Shown here: positions 46,033 to 54,814 of the stretch, in pieces
Numbering within the stretch: the first letter of the stretch is position 1
Layout: every line of letters begins with the position of its first letter
Assembly: GCA_010672585.1 (NCBI GenBank)
Contig: JAAHGF010000016.1
Span: forward strand, 172,096 to 236,095
Direction: 5' to 3'
DNA: 64,000 bases
Source: Okeania sp. SIO1I7
Lineage (GTDB): Bacteria; Cyanobacteriota; Cyanobacteriia; Cyanobacteriales; Microcoleaceae
Notes under the pieces: generated by a model
Told to the model about the DNA's origin: nothing
The model's database searches: none
What the model saw: the letters and a program-made list of their open reading frames with translations, nothing else
Position numbers and translations under genes: made by a program

Positions 46033-46260
46033 AATTAGGGTTTGCGCTCAAAAGTCTGATAGTGATGATAGGCAACAGGCAACAGCTCCGAAAGGCAACA
46101 GTTTAGACTATCTGCTACGGCCAAATTTTCGGCATTGTCAGGGAAAAAATATTAGCATTTTAAGACTAATTGAGCCAAAAACCTTACACTTTTTCAGCAA
46201 TATTTAACCCTGGAAGTCTGAACTGGTATTGATTACAATTTTATTCAGCTAGCCCTAATT
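46033..46260. repeat. Element with TTAGGGTTTGC / GCCCTAA ends
   Basis: Left AATTAGGGTTTGCGCTCAAA and right TTTATTCAGCTAGCCCTAAT are degenerate inverted copies of the 15.3-15.8 kb element ends. Non-coding, includes GGCAACAGGCAACAG repeats. Followed by a TAATTATTAATTATT microsatellite (46257-46300) reaching the Ser/Thr kinase stop. Confidence 0.45.
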
Positions 46261-46309
46261 ATTAATTATTAATTATTAATTATTAATTATTAATTATTAA
46301 CTTCCTTCT

Positions 46310-47623
46310 TCAATCTGGTTTTTGATTTAACCATTGATTAATTTCCTGAGCTAACCGCGTGCTATCTTTTGCATTCATCGCTCGTTCGAGTTGACATTTA
46401 TCTATTTGAGATTGAATTATCACTTGATAACCAGATTCAAATTTAGATGATAATACCTGTAAAATATCTCTAGTATTTCCCTGACATTTTCCGTAAACAA
46501 AATTAAATAAATGTCGTTCTAGCTGAAAATTATTACGGTCAATATAAATATAATTCTTTTCTCCAAATAATATATATATTCCTACAAAAATAATGATAAA
46601 AAATAATATTCCATAAATTGGATTAGTTAGCAGTAAACCAAAAAATATACAAAGCGCTCCACCAACAATTCCAGATTTTTTTAGTTCTCTCAAACTAGGA
46701 GCATGAGTATATATTTCTATCATATCTGAAGATTTATTAATACTAATAATACTGCTGAAATTTACAGTTTTTTTGGCAGAGACAAATCTTGGTTGCAATC
46801 TGGATTGAGATTTAGCTTCTGATTCGAGGCTGACTAATGCTTCACGAGCATTTTTAAAACGTCTTTCCAAATCCATTTCTGTGATTTTATTAATCCATGT
46901 TGCTAAACTATGGCTAATATCAACTTTGTCAGTAAATTGAATCTGATAATTTTTTTGTGGTAAATCTGCGGGGATAATTCCAGTTAGTAAATGAATTAAA
47001 GTTGTTCCTAAAGCATATAAATCTGAAGCTGGAACTGCTCTACCCCAAAATTGCTCTAGAGGTGCATAACCGATAGTTCCTACAACAGTAAAAGTTGCTC
47101 CATTAGGATTACCTTGAGATTGGACACCGCCAAAATCTACTAGATAAACTTGTTGGTCTGCACCCATAATTAAGTTACTTGGTTTAATATCTCGATGCAA
47201 AACGGGAGGCTCTAGTTCATGGAGGTAAATCATAATTTCTAATACTTCTTTGGCAATTTTATTCACATCTTCTTCTGTAAAATTTTTCTCTCTATCTAAT
47301 AATTCTTGGAGGGAAAAACCAGGAATATAATCTTGTACTAATGCAAACCATGATAAACCTGCATCAGCTTCTTTATATAATAAAAAATAATCGCGATAAT
47401 TAGGGATGCGAGGATGATTTAGGGCTTGTAATATTTGGGCTTCTGCCTCAAATAAATTTAATTCTTGCCCTAACATTTCCGGGCTATAAGCTAACATTTT
47501 GATAGTTACTTGTTCTTGTGACTGGGAGTCAAATGCTAGCCAAGTTTTACGACCTGCTACAACATGACCTAATTGTTTTTGTAGTTGGTAACGTTCTTTT
47601 AAAATTTTTCCTGGAGTTAACAT
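46310..47623 (-). CDS. Serine/threonine protein kinase with C-terminal membrane region
   Basis: 437 residues. Hanks-type kinase domain (~10-270): ATP loop region LGHVVAGRKTWLAF (glycine-poor compared with GxGxxG), VTIKML lysine, HRDIKPSNLIM catalytic loop, VYLVDFGGVQ for DFG, TIGYAPLEQFWG activation end and SDLYALGTTLIHLLTG. A linker is followed by two hydrophobic segments (~308-326 and ~330-350; GALCIFFGLLLTNPIYGILF, IIIFVGIYILFG) and a ~85-residue cytoplasmic tail (NTRDILQVLSSKFESG). This build is frequent among cyanobacterial Spk kinases. The upstream region contains the 76-bp palindrome array. Confidence 0.92.
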   Translation of the reverse strand: MLTPGKILKERYQLQKQLGHVVAGRKTWLAFDSQSQEQVTIKMLAYSPEMLGQELNLFEAEAQILQALNHPRIPNYRDYFLLYKEADAGLSWFALVQDYIPGFSLQELLDREKNFTEEDVNKIAKEVLEIMIYLHELEPPVLHRDIKPSNLIMGADQQVYLVDFGGVQSQGNPNGATFTVVGTIGYAPLEQFWGRAVPASDLYALGTTLIHLLTGIIPADLPQKNYQIQFTDKVDISHSLATWINKITEMDLERRFKNAREALVSLESEAKSQSRLQPRFVSAKKTVNFSSIISINKSSDMIEIYTHAPSLRELKKSGIVGGALCIFFGLLLTNPIYGILFFIIIFVGIYILFGEKNYIYIDRNNFQLERHLFNFVYGKCQGNTRDILQVLSSKFESGYQVIIQSQIDKCQLERAMNAKDSTRLAQEINQWLNQKPD

Positions 47624-47630
47624 AATAAGT

Positions 47631-47692
47631 TAAAAGTAAAAATTCAAAATTCAAAAGTTAAAATTCAAAAGTTAAAAGTTAAAAGTTAAAAG
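47631..47692. repeat. AAAAGTTA/AAATTCA heptamer repeat
   Basis: Runs of AAAAGTT-A and AAAATTCA units just upstream of the Ser/Thr kinase start codon. The same heptamer family, in the opposite direction (TTTTGACTTTTGAC), encodes the C-terminal tail of the PEP-CTERM protein at 51.94 kb. Confidence 0.7.
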
Positions 47693-47770
47693 TAATCTGA
47701 ATATTATTTAGTCATAATACCGTAGGTTGGCAAGTGAGGCAAAACTGAAACTATTGGACAATAGTTGAAT

Positions 47771-47864
47771 GATATCAAATCCGCCTAATTGCACATAGAG
47801 CCAATAACCTTGTAATCAGGATTTTAAGCTATTGATTGTGAGGTTATTTAACCGGATTTGATAT
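47771..47864. mobile_element. 94-bp GATATCAAATCCG element inside array unit 1
   Basis: Ends GATATCAAATCCG and CGGATTTGATAT; flanked by GAAT on both sides (47767-47770, 47865-47868). Removing it with one GAAT leaves a 72-bp unit whose 4-bp shortfall lies in the variable segment after the palindrome. Lone ends of the family occur at 34873. Confidence 0.82.
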
Positions 47865-48071
47865 GAATTATCAAAACTGAATAATCAGGCGATCGCTACT
47901 TTGTGAGTTTGCTCCCTTAACTATTGGACAATAGTTAAATTAATGCTCAAAACTGAATAATTAGGCGATCGCTACTTTGTGAGTTTGCTCCCTTAACTAT
48001 TGGACAATAGTTAAATTAATGCTCAAAACTGAATAATCGGGCGATCGCTACTTTGTGAGTTTCCTCTGTTA

Positions 48072-48192
48072 CAGCGGATTCCACTTTGGTGAGGTACACC
48101 CGCGTGAGCAAGATGCTTCCTCGCGAGCAAGATGCTCGGACTGGGAACATTTAATTATTAATATCTGTACTTCATATACTTGGAATCTGCTG
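48072..48192. mobile_element. 121-bp CAGCGGATTCCA element inside array unit 3
   Basis: Left CAGCGGATTCCA and right TGGAATCTGCTG are inverted copies with one mismatch, flanked by TA on both sides (48070-48071, 48193-48194). Deleting 121 bp plus one TA turns the 199-bp step into exactly 76 bp. Interior GAGCAAGATGCTTCCTCGCG and GAGCAAGATGCTCGGAC form a direct repeat. Confidence 0.85.
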
Positions 48193-48683
48193 TAACTATT
48201 GGACAATAGTTAAATGAATTATCAAAACTGAGTAATCAACTGAATAATCAGGCGATCGCTACTTTGTGAGTTTCCTCCCTTAACTATTGGACAATAGTTA
48301 AATTAATGCTCAAAACTGAATAATCAAGCGATCACTACTTTGTGAGTTTGCTCTGCTAACTATTGGACAATAGTTAAATTAATGCTCGATACTGAATAAT
48401 CAGGCGATCGCTACTTTGTGAGTTTGCTCTGCTAACTATTGGACAATAGTTAAATTAATGCTCGATACTGAATAATCAGGCGATCGCTACTTTGTGAGTT
48501 TGCTCTGCTAACTATTGGACAATAGTTAAATTAATGCTTGATACTGAATAATCAGGCGATCGCTACTTTGTGAGTTTGCTCTGCTAACTATTGGACAATA
48601 GTTAAATTAATGCTCGATACTGAATAATCAGGCGATCGCTTTTGGGAAGTGTTGAACTTGATCAAGGTAGATTGGTTTATTAA

Positions 48684-48820
48684 TAGACATCTCCAAAAAT
48701 CAAAAATAAAATCTATTCTTATCCAGAAATTATCAATTATTCCCCCTCCTGGGAGGGGTTAGGGGTGGGTCCCTGTTCCCTGTTCCCTGTTCCCTGTTCC
48801 CTCTTTTCTGGAGAGGTCTA
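48684..48820. mobile_element. TAGACATCTCCA-ended element, 137 bp
   Basis: Left TAGACATCTCCAAAAATCAA, right TCTTTTCTGGAGAGGTCTA; relative of 43058-43352. Interior contains a CCCCTCCTGGGAGGGG hairpin and TCCCTGT heptamers. Downstream, 48823-48905 is a truncated composite repeat (ATGGATAATTAATTACCTCT ... GAATATAAGGAAATATCCTA), and 48990-49018 a TATCAATTATCAATTATC run ending at the Rpn gene. Confidence 0.65.
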
Positions 48821-49007
48821 ATGGATAATGGATAATTAATTACCTCTGGTTAAAACCGTGAGGGAATTGAATATAAGGAAATATCCTAGCACTTTCTTTT
48901 TTCAAAAACTATTTACAGTAAATAGTGTTACTCACTCCTAGCTAGTATAGAGAGTGAGATAGAAAGCTAGAGATTTCAACAACTCTTTCATTATCAATTA
49001 TCAATTA

Positions 49008-49937
49008 TCAATTATTAGCTAGCCAGTTTTCCAAGTCTGCTATTGTTGCTAAATCAAAAATTTCTTCACCTAAAATATCTAATTTTTCCAAAGATAATTT
49101 CTCTATCTGAGTCTGGACTTCTGGAGATATTTCCCCAAATTTTCGGCGAACTTGACGTAAAATTTGTTTCACTACTCCAATTCCAATTCCTTGTTCCCTT
49201 CCAATACCAATTCCTTCTTCTCGTCCTTCGTTTCTCGCGAAACTAATTTGTCCTTGTTGATCTCTCATCAACTTTTCCTGTTGCTCTACTTCCTCTAATT
49301 CTTTATTGTTTAAGTTGGCTCGATTTGCTATCTTTAATGCTGCTTCTATTTCTGATACTTCTTCCAATGATTCTGGAATTACTTCTAAATTTGGAGCGGA
49401 TTTAATAAAGTATATCCATTTATCGCTGAGGCTTTCTAATTCTAATAATTTCTTGTTAAATTTGGGTAATTCTACAAACATTAATGTTAATTCATCTTCG
49501 TAATAAATCGATTCTTTCTCTTCTTTAAATCTGAATTTAGTAATCATTTTATCAATATCCTCAAATAAAACAAAATCGGCGATTGTTAACGCTATAAAAG
49601 GTTGCAACATCATATAACCCTGCGTTTTATCTAATTGATTTCCATAAGCTTTAGCTAAGTTATAAATTTGTGGTTTTTCAAAATCATCTATCTTCAATGC
49701 TTGCATTTTAATAACGACGGTGGAATTATTATCTAAAAGTGCTTTGACATCAAAATAAGTATCTTTGATATTGTTAGTAACTCCAGGGTTATAGGGGTTA
49801 ATTATTTTGAGAGATTGAATAACATTTTGATTGTTATAAACTATGGCATTGAGAAAGCTAATGAGGATTTTTTGACTGTGAACAGAACCAAAGATTTTTT
49901 TAAAGGCAAAGTCGGTTTTAGGGCTGATAAATGTCAT
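49008..49937 (-). CDS. Rpn family (PDDEXK) recombination-promoting nuclease/putative transposase, altered active site
   Basis: 309 residues with the family start SPKTDFAFKKIFGSVHSQKI, D63 in YFDVKALLDN and a C-terminal region rich in charged helices (VEQQEKLMRDQQG ... EEGIGIGREQGIGIG). The motif expected as VIIEMQ reads VVIKMQ, so the catalytic glutamate position is K77, a one-base change (AAA for GAA). Intact relatives are DNA nucleases associated with recombination; this copy is probably catalytically dead or strongly impaired. Diverges from the small gene at 50006. The GIGREQGIGIG stretch is a short degenerate repeat commonly seen in the family. Confidence 0.88.
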   Translation of the reverse strand: MTFISPKTDFAFKKIFGSVHSQKILISFLNAIVYNNQNVIQSLKIINPYNPGVTNNIKDTYFDVKALLDNNSTVVIKMQALKIDDFEKPQIYNLAKAYGNQLDKTQGYMMLQPFIALTIADFVLFEDIDKMITKFRFKEEKESIYYEDELTLMFVELPKFNKKLLELESLSDKWIYFIKSAPNLEVIPESLEEVSEIEAALKIANRANLNNKELEEVEQQEKLMRDQQGQISFARNEGREEGIGIGREQGIGIGVVKQILRQVRRKFGEISPEVQTQIEKLSLEKLDILGEEIFDLATIADLENWLANN

Positions 49938-50005
49938 GGTTATATATTTCCTATAATTTCTATGATTTATGGTAGACTATAAATTATAATTTAATCTGGA
50001 TATTT

Positions 50006-50323
50006 ATGACAGCAAATAATCTCAGACAAAAAATATTAGAACGCCTGGAGCTACTACCGGGAGAGCAAGTTAAAAATCTGCTCCGAAAATGGCTAGTAAA
50101 TTCATCTGGTAATTTAGAATATTTTGAGGAATTACTGATAAATGAATCCCATCAAAAAACAGAAGAATTACTAGATTACGCAGAGATAGATTCAACGTTA
50201 AATTTTATATCTTTGACCGAAGAGGAAATGGTTGAGCAAAGTAAATTAGCCCTTGAGGATTATGGTCGTCAGGGGGTTTCAGTAGCCCATAGTCGGGTGC
50301 GCGAATGGGCAGATAGTTTATAA
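50006..50323 (+). CDS. Small hypothetical protein, possibly antitoxin-like
   Basis: 105 residues, acidic, helical, no recognised domain. N-terminus LRQKILERLELLPGEQVKNL resembles the start of small cyanobacterial proteins that precede nuclease-type toxins, and the C-terminus ends REWADSL. Located 68 bp from the divergent Rpn gene and about 280 bp upstream of a toxin-antitoxin pair. The coding call rests on length, a sensible start and absence of low complexity. Function unknown. Confidence 0.6.
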   Translation: MTANNLRQKILERLELLPGEQVKNLLRKWLVNSSGNLEYFEELLINESHQKTEELLDYAEIDSTLNFISLTEEEMVEQSKLALEDYGRQGVSVAHSRVREWADSL

Positions 50324-50599
50324 TGGATAATTGATAATTAACCCCGAAAGGTTTAAAGTCTCTCCTTGACTATTTCAGTTATTAGTTATTGGTTATCAGT
50401 CGCTATTGATAGTTTGGTTGAAGCCAAGAAAGCTTTTGGGAAGTGTTGAACTCGATAAAAGTAGGTTGGGTATAACTACAGTAAAACCAAACAATACCTT
50501 TACGTTTTCCGTTTATGTTGGTTTTTTTTACCTTAACCAAACCTACAAATACTATAGATTATAATTTAACCTAGACATTATTAAAATAAAAATATTGAA

Positions 50600-50929
50600 A
50601 TGGAAACTCTGCCAATTAATCTAGATAATAAAACTTTAAAAAAAATTGATGTTTTATCCAAAAAACAGAATTTGTCTCCTTCTCAAATTGCTAAATTAGC
50701 CATCGAATTTTGCTCCCTGCTGCCACCTTCTGTCTGGTTAAACAGTAACGTTGTTTCGGGTGCAGAAAAAGTTGAGATGGCTAATATTCTCGCCCAGGCT
50801 ATTTTGGAAAGTCAGTACCATGAAGCTATAGACAAAATTAAACCGCAGTTAGATCGGGAGTGGTTAGATTCTTTGGTAACTGAGGACGATATTCTCAATG
50901 CTGCGGTTGAGCTAACTCAAGATGACTGA
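50600..50929 (+). CDS. Antitoxin-like protein of a PIN toxin pair
   Basis: 109 residues. The N-terminal ~45 residues (ETLPINLDNKTLKKIDVLSK, NLSPSQIAKLAIEFC) look like a ribbon-helix-helix DNA-binding domain: one strand then two helices. The acidic C-terminus (EWLDSLVTEDDILNAAVELT) would bind the toxin. It overlaps the PIN gene by 8 bp, the classic antitoxin-toxin organisation, and should repress the operon promoter in the ~270-bp repeat-containing region upstream. Confidence 0.75.
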   Translation: METLPINLDNKTLKKIDVLSKKQNLSPSQIAKLAIEFCSLLPPSVWLNSNVVSGAEKVEMANILAQAILESQYHEAIDKIKPQLDREWLDSLVTEDDILNAAVELTQDD

Positions 50930-51455
50930 GACTTTAAGGTTATGCTTGGATTTGAATATTTGGTGTGCTGCCCTGTTAGCTTCCGTGAAGGGAAGGGAGG
51001 GGACTTCTTGTCAAACCTTGGTAGACATAGTTCGTCAGGGCAGTTGTTTGGGGCGAAAAGTCGAGCTAGTCATCTCTTGGGGGATGTTGAATAGGTTGCA
51101 AGAGGTTCTGGAAAATCGCTCGGAACTTCAAATTTTGCGGGATGATGCGGTTTTTTATGTTGAGGTAATTCGCAGTTATGCTCAATTAAGGACGCAATTA
51201 ACTTTGGGAGGAACGGGAGTTATACCGATTGAGGATTGGGACGATCGCCATGTTTTGGAAACTGCTGTTGCTGGTGGTGCAACTGCTTTGGTGACGGCGA
51301 ATTTTCGGGATTTTATGGTTAAGGATTTAAGGGTAATTATTCCACAACGTCATGGGATTTATAGGTCTGGCGATCACTCTTTTCATTTGGTTCATCCTTA
51401 TTTGATGATAAATTGGATTAATGGAGGTGAAGTTCCTCCGGTTTCTGATTTTTAA
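50922..51455 (+). CDS. PIN domain protein, putative toxin RNase
   Basis: 177 residues with a PIN fold: D10 in LCLDLNIWCAALLA, a central E/D region, DDRHVLETAVAGGATALVTA (D108, E113) and N127/D130 in TANFRDF. These acidic residues coordinate Mg2+ or Mn2+ in PIN ribonucleases. Belongs to the COG1569-like 'putative toxin-antitoxin system toxin component, PIN family'. Its start lies within the last codons of the antitoxin gene. The C-terminal ~35 residues (YRSGDHSFHLVHPYLMINWI) are longer than in minimal PIN toxins. Confidence 0.85.
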   Translation: MTETLRLCLDLNIWCAALLASVKGREGTSCQTLVDIVRQGSCLGRKVELVISWGMLNRLQEVLENRSELQILRDDAVFYVEVIRSYAQLRTQLTLGGTGVIPIEDWDDRHVLETAVAGGATALVTANFRDFMVKDLRVIIPQRHGIYRSGDHSFHLVHPYLMINWINGGEVPPVSDF

Positions 51456-51924
51456 CTGAGGATGATATCTATGCTGAGTTGCTCAAAAATAGTTGAACTG
51501 GATAAAAGTAGGTTGGGTTGAATGACAGTGAAGCCCAACTCGTTGATGTGTTGGGTTTATCCTACGGATAAGCTCCGCTAACGTTACCTCAACCCAACCT
51601 ACAAATACTGCTTTTTCTAAAGCACGAGTAATAATGTATGCAATGGGGGATTTTACACTTTCGTTTGCTGGAGAATAATTGATGACCATTTACTTTTATA
51701 GTCAACTAGATGAGCCTTATGGCAGGGCAAAGGCATCTAATCATCGGGTGATGGCGGATTTAAAGGTGGATTTGCACCCGGACAAAATCTTGCTCGGAGG
51801 GGTGGCGAAGGGATTCGATATGCTGCGCAAACGCTAACACACCCTACTGGACTTGGGTTTGGAGACCAAACCCCTACAATAAAATTTTACAACCTGATTT
51901 TAGAATGCCTATAGCTATCAGTTG
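51456..51924. other. Gene-poor stretch with repeat debris and a small gene fragment
   Basis: 51480-51600 has GTTGAACTGGATAAAAGTAG, text also found at 48652 and 50442, as one end of a dispersed repeat. 51682-51837 encodes a 51-residue ORF starting MTIYFYSQLDEPYG, which resembles the first residues of NADAR-family proteins before similarity ends; it is probably a truncated remnant, with low certainty. A CTAACACACCCTACTGGACT end (51834-51853) belongs to the 919-1250 element family. Confidence 0.35.
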
Positions 51925-54735
51925 TCAGAAATTACTTTTGACTTTTGACTTTTGACTTTTAACTTTTAACTTGTTTTGACTTACCCATAACCCTATTCCC
52001 ATTACCACCATTCCCCATACCATACCAGGTTCGGGTACACTTACATTCTGCAACGGGTTATTGGGATCGGTTAACTGCTCTTTACCATCCTCAACTTTGC
52101 GGTTAAAACGGTCTGCTGCTGCTTCTGCGCGTCTGAGAGCTTCCCGTTGTTCGTCGTTAACTAAGACGATCATGGAAGAATAAGGTGTAACTATTTTATA
52201 GGTTTTGGCGATCGCGTGAATAGTATCTAATTCATCGAGGGTTTCCAAGTTCATTTGTTTACTCAACCCCAAAACTAACTGTTGAGCTGCTAACTGTTGT
52301 GCTGCCAGAGGTGCAAAATTATCCTCAGTTGTTTCATCAGGAGATTTTTTCTCCAGGAACCAAGCGTAACCATCGGCAACACTGACAACAGAATCTCCGA
52401 AATTTGATTTTGCGGTCACTTGTTGGAAGACTTCGGGAAGTTTTGTCGCTACTCCACCTCCACTTTGTTGAATCAATTTTAATGTGGCATCATCATAAGC
52501 AGGTGGCATCGTACCTAAATGCAACATCCACAAAGGTGCAGATAAATTTGGCATCTCTTTGTTGTTTTTAGATAATTCATAACTACCTTCATCGCTGACT
52601 AATATTACTCCTTTGTAGCGAGTGTCACCTCGTAACTGGAGATACTGTTGCAGCATTTCTTTGTATTGGAGTGTACCGAAAAATGTGACTTTCTCTACAT
52701 CAAACTGACTAATATCGTCAATACGTTCGGGTGGCAGTGTAACATTAGTCAGATATAAGTCAGCATCACCATTGCCAAAACTCAGATCTCCAAAACCATT
52801 TTCCAGCAGGGAGTTAATTGTCTTTTTGAGTTCTTTGGTTTGAGCTTTCATACTATAAGAAGTATCAAGTACCACTGCAAAGCGTCCGCTTTCTACTAAA
52901 AATTCCTCTGGTGTTTCTAGGGGTTGAGCAGAAATACTGTAGTTGTTAGGGAAATTTACCTGATGTTGTCGGGGAGTTTGTTCGGCGATCGCTGGTACGG
53001 TGGGTGGCAACCATGTTTCTTGATCATGTCTGACAAACTCAGCGTTGTACATTCGTTGAGTGTCTTTATTCCAATATATGTTGCGTTTCTCTGTTAACTG
53101 GGGTAATGCCCAACTATTGTTTTGTGCCATTACTTGATAAGTTAACCACAGGTGCATTTGAGTGGGTTGTTCGGGGTTTTCTTCTCGTTGAGTTGCGGAC
53201 AATTTTGCTGGTACGGGAAATGCTCGTAAACGATATTGTCTGGGTCCGACTTTTTCTAGAAGTGCGGGGTCAACGGGTCGCTCTCGTCGTACTTGGGAAG
53301 TGTAGACTTTTTGAGCTGCACCACGGGGGGAAACTTTGAAAGGAAAACGTTTTTCTAAGTTGTCGGTATCGCCTAACCAAATACCTGTAATTACTGCATT
53401 TTCTGGAAGGGTAAAATAATAGAGTATTTCTTGAGGTTCAAAAGTTTGATTTTCATAAATTTCATATAGTTCTATATCTGCCCAGTCTCCATGTTCTGTT
53501 ACTGTAATTTCTTGTTCTTTTAGCCAGACTTTTTGTTGTCCAATATTTAATAATCCAGCCTTAACTTCATCTCGATTTGCTGTTGACTGGATGGCTTTAA
53601 GAATTGTTTTTTGTTCTCCTTTTTGGATGGGAGTATCGAAAAATTGACTATATAGTTTTCCGGCTTTTTCTTTATCTTTAGAAGAGCCTTGATATAAGAA
53701 TGGTGAAATTAGATGATTGAAGTAATTTTGTAATGATTGATTGATAAATTCTGGTAAACCAAATGTGCTTCTATACATAATTCTAATTTGGTTACTTTGG
53801 GCAGCCGTACCGAGATAACGATATGAGGATAAATAGGCATTAACTAATCCATCTTTAATTAAATTAGAATTAGCTAAAAGTTCTTGGCGATCGCCTTCAT
53901 TTCTGACTGGTAAATCTAACATTTGAAAAGCTACAACTTGGGGTTGTTGTTGAAATGAAACAAACAGAATCATCCAGGCAGTTATTACTGCAATAATTCC
54001 CTGAAATGTACGTTGATGACCATGTTGATTAGCAAATTTTCTGAGTATTTTTTGTCCAGAATGAACGTACAAACTGGCTAATGTTGAAGGCATAAACACA
54101 AATAAAGTTGTTGTTAAAGCTAATACAAATAAAAAGAAGAGGAATGTAAATACATAGCCAGGAGAGTAAGTTAACTCAGAAATAATTCCTCGAAGCCAGT
54201 AAAATGAGAAAAATTCTCGTACTAAGATTACGGATACTGGCACAGCATAAAATAGTAGTAATACTCCCACATATAAACCAGTTAATAACATTAGGGTATG
54301 GGCAAACATTTGTAGCCATGATACTAACTTATTTTGATTAGCATAACCATGTAATATTTCCAGACCAAAAGCGATAATACTAATGAAAATTGTGGCTAAA
54401 ATTAAAGTGCTAGCTTGAGTAAGTTCTCGCAGTACGAATAAACGTAAAAGACAGAGTAAAAATAGAGGAGCTTCAACCCCATAAAATAAACGAATTAATT
54501 GCAGAGGTTGTTTCCGAAAACGCCATCCACCAATGATAGTAAAAATAGTGGGAATTGCTACTATTCCAATGAAAGTAATTAAAAATTGACTGGGAATTAA
54601 ACCAGAGAAAGTATCTTCAATTAAAGACCATCCAATAGTTGGCAAAATCCAGAAATAGACAGCTCCCAAAAATGTCACATTCCAGACCCAAAAGATACTG
54701 TAAAAAGTCAGATTCAGAAATTTTTTAATTTTCAT
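51925..54735 (-). CDS. TIGR02921-type PEP-CTERM integral membrane protein (VIT/vWA-like)
   Basis: 936 residues. About eight hydrophobic segments in residues 8-285 (FLNLTFYSIFWVWNVTFLGA, FLITFIGIVAIPTIFTIIGG and others), a VIT-like region (~400-520), then a vWA domain with a MIDAS-like FAVVLDTSYSMKAQTKEL (~635) and VILVSDEGSYELS. The C-terminus has NVSVPEPGMVWGMVVMGIGL, a PEP-CTERM signal (VPEP, hydrophobic stretch, positive end), implying exosortase-linked processing. The final KLKVKSQKSKVKSNF is encoded by a TTTTGACTTTTGAC heptamer repeat (51937-51975). Role unknown; no exosortase gene is nearby. Confidence 0.88.
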   Translation of the reverse strand: MKIKKFLNLTFYSIFWVWNVTFLGAVYFWILPTIGWSLIEDTFSGLIPSQFLITFIGIVAIPTIFTIIGGWRFRKQPLQLIRLFYGVEAPLFLLCLLRLFVLRELTQASTLILATIFISIIAFGLEILHGYANQNKLVSWLQMFAHTLMLLTGLYVGVLLLFYAVPVSVILVREFFSFYWLRGIISELTYSPGYVFTFLFFLFVLALTTTLFVFMPSTLASLYVHSGQKILRKFANQHGHQRTFQGIIAVITAWMILFVSFQQQPQVVAFQMLDLPVRNEGDRQELLANSNLIKDGLVNAYLSSYRYLGTAAQSNQIRIMYRSTFGLPEFINQSLQNYFNHLISPFLYQGSSKDKEKAGKLYSQFFDTPIQKGEQKTILKAIQSTANRDEVKAGLLNIGQQKVWLKEQEITVTEHGDWADIELYEIYENQTFEPQEILYYFTLPENAVITGIWLGDTDNLEKRFPFKVSPRGAAQKVYTSQVRRERPVDPALLEKVGPRQYRLRAFPVPAKLSATQREENPEQPTQMHLWLTYQVMAQNNSWALPQLTEKRNIYWNKDTQRMYNAEFVRHDQETWLPPTVPAIAEQTPRQHQVNFPNNYSISAQPLETPEEFLVESGRFAVVLDTSYSMKAQTKELKKTINSLLENGFGDLSFGNGDADLYLTNVTLPPERIDDISQFDVEKVTFFGTLQYKEMLQQYLQLRGDTRYKGVILVSDEGSYELSKNNKEMPNLSAPLWMLHLGTMPPAYDDATLKLIQQSGGGVATKLPEVFQQVTAKSNFGDSVVSVADGYAWFLEKKSPDETTEDNFAPLAAQQLAAQQLVLGLSKQMNLETLDELDTIHAIAKTYKIVTPYSSMIVLVNDEQREALRRAEAAADRFNRKVEDGKEQLTDPNNPLQNVSVPEPGMVWGMVVMGIGLWVSQNKLKVKSQKSKVKSNF

Positions 54736-54814
54736 AAAATGTACTCCTAAAAATTATTTAGCGATACTGCTGACGCAACGCTCCGCGAACGTCTATTTTC
54801 TCTAAAAATTCAAC

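Larger units (their letters stand above)
47749..48650. repeat. Nine-unit 76-bp tandem array built on palindrome AACTATTGGACAATAGTT
   Basis: The 18-bp palindrome (8-bp arms AACTATTG/CAATAGTT, GA centre) starts at 47749, 47919, 47995, 48194, 48282, 48358, 48434, 48510 and 48586. Uninterrupted steps are exactly 76 bp. Each unit continues AAATTAATGCTCAAAACTGA, ATAATCAGGCGATCGCTAC (with a HIP1 site) and TTTGTGAGTTTGCTC. The three aberrant steps are explained: 170 bp and 199 bp by inserted elements, 88 bp by a 12-bp duplication (ACTGAGTAATCA/ACTGAATAATCA). No ORF spans it, and there are no unique spacers, so it is not a CRISPR. Confidence 0.95.

Noticed and set aside
47749..48650. CRISPR array
   Set aside because: Period is regular and repeats are palindromic, but the sequence between palindromes is itself repeated, so there are no unique spacers; no cas genes are nearby.
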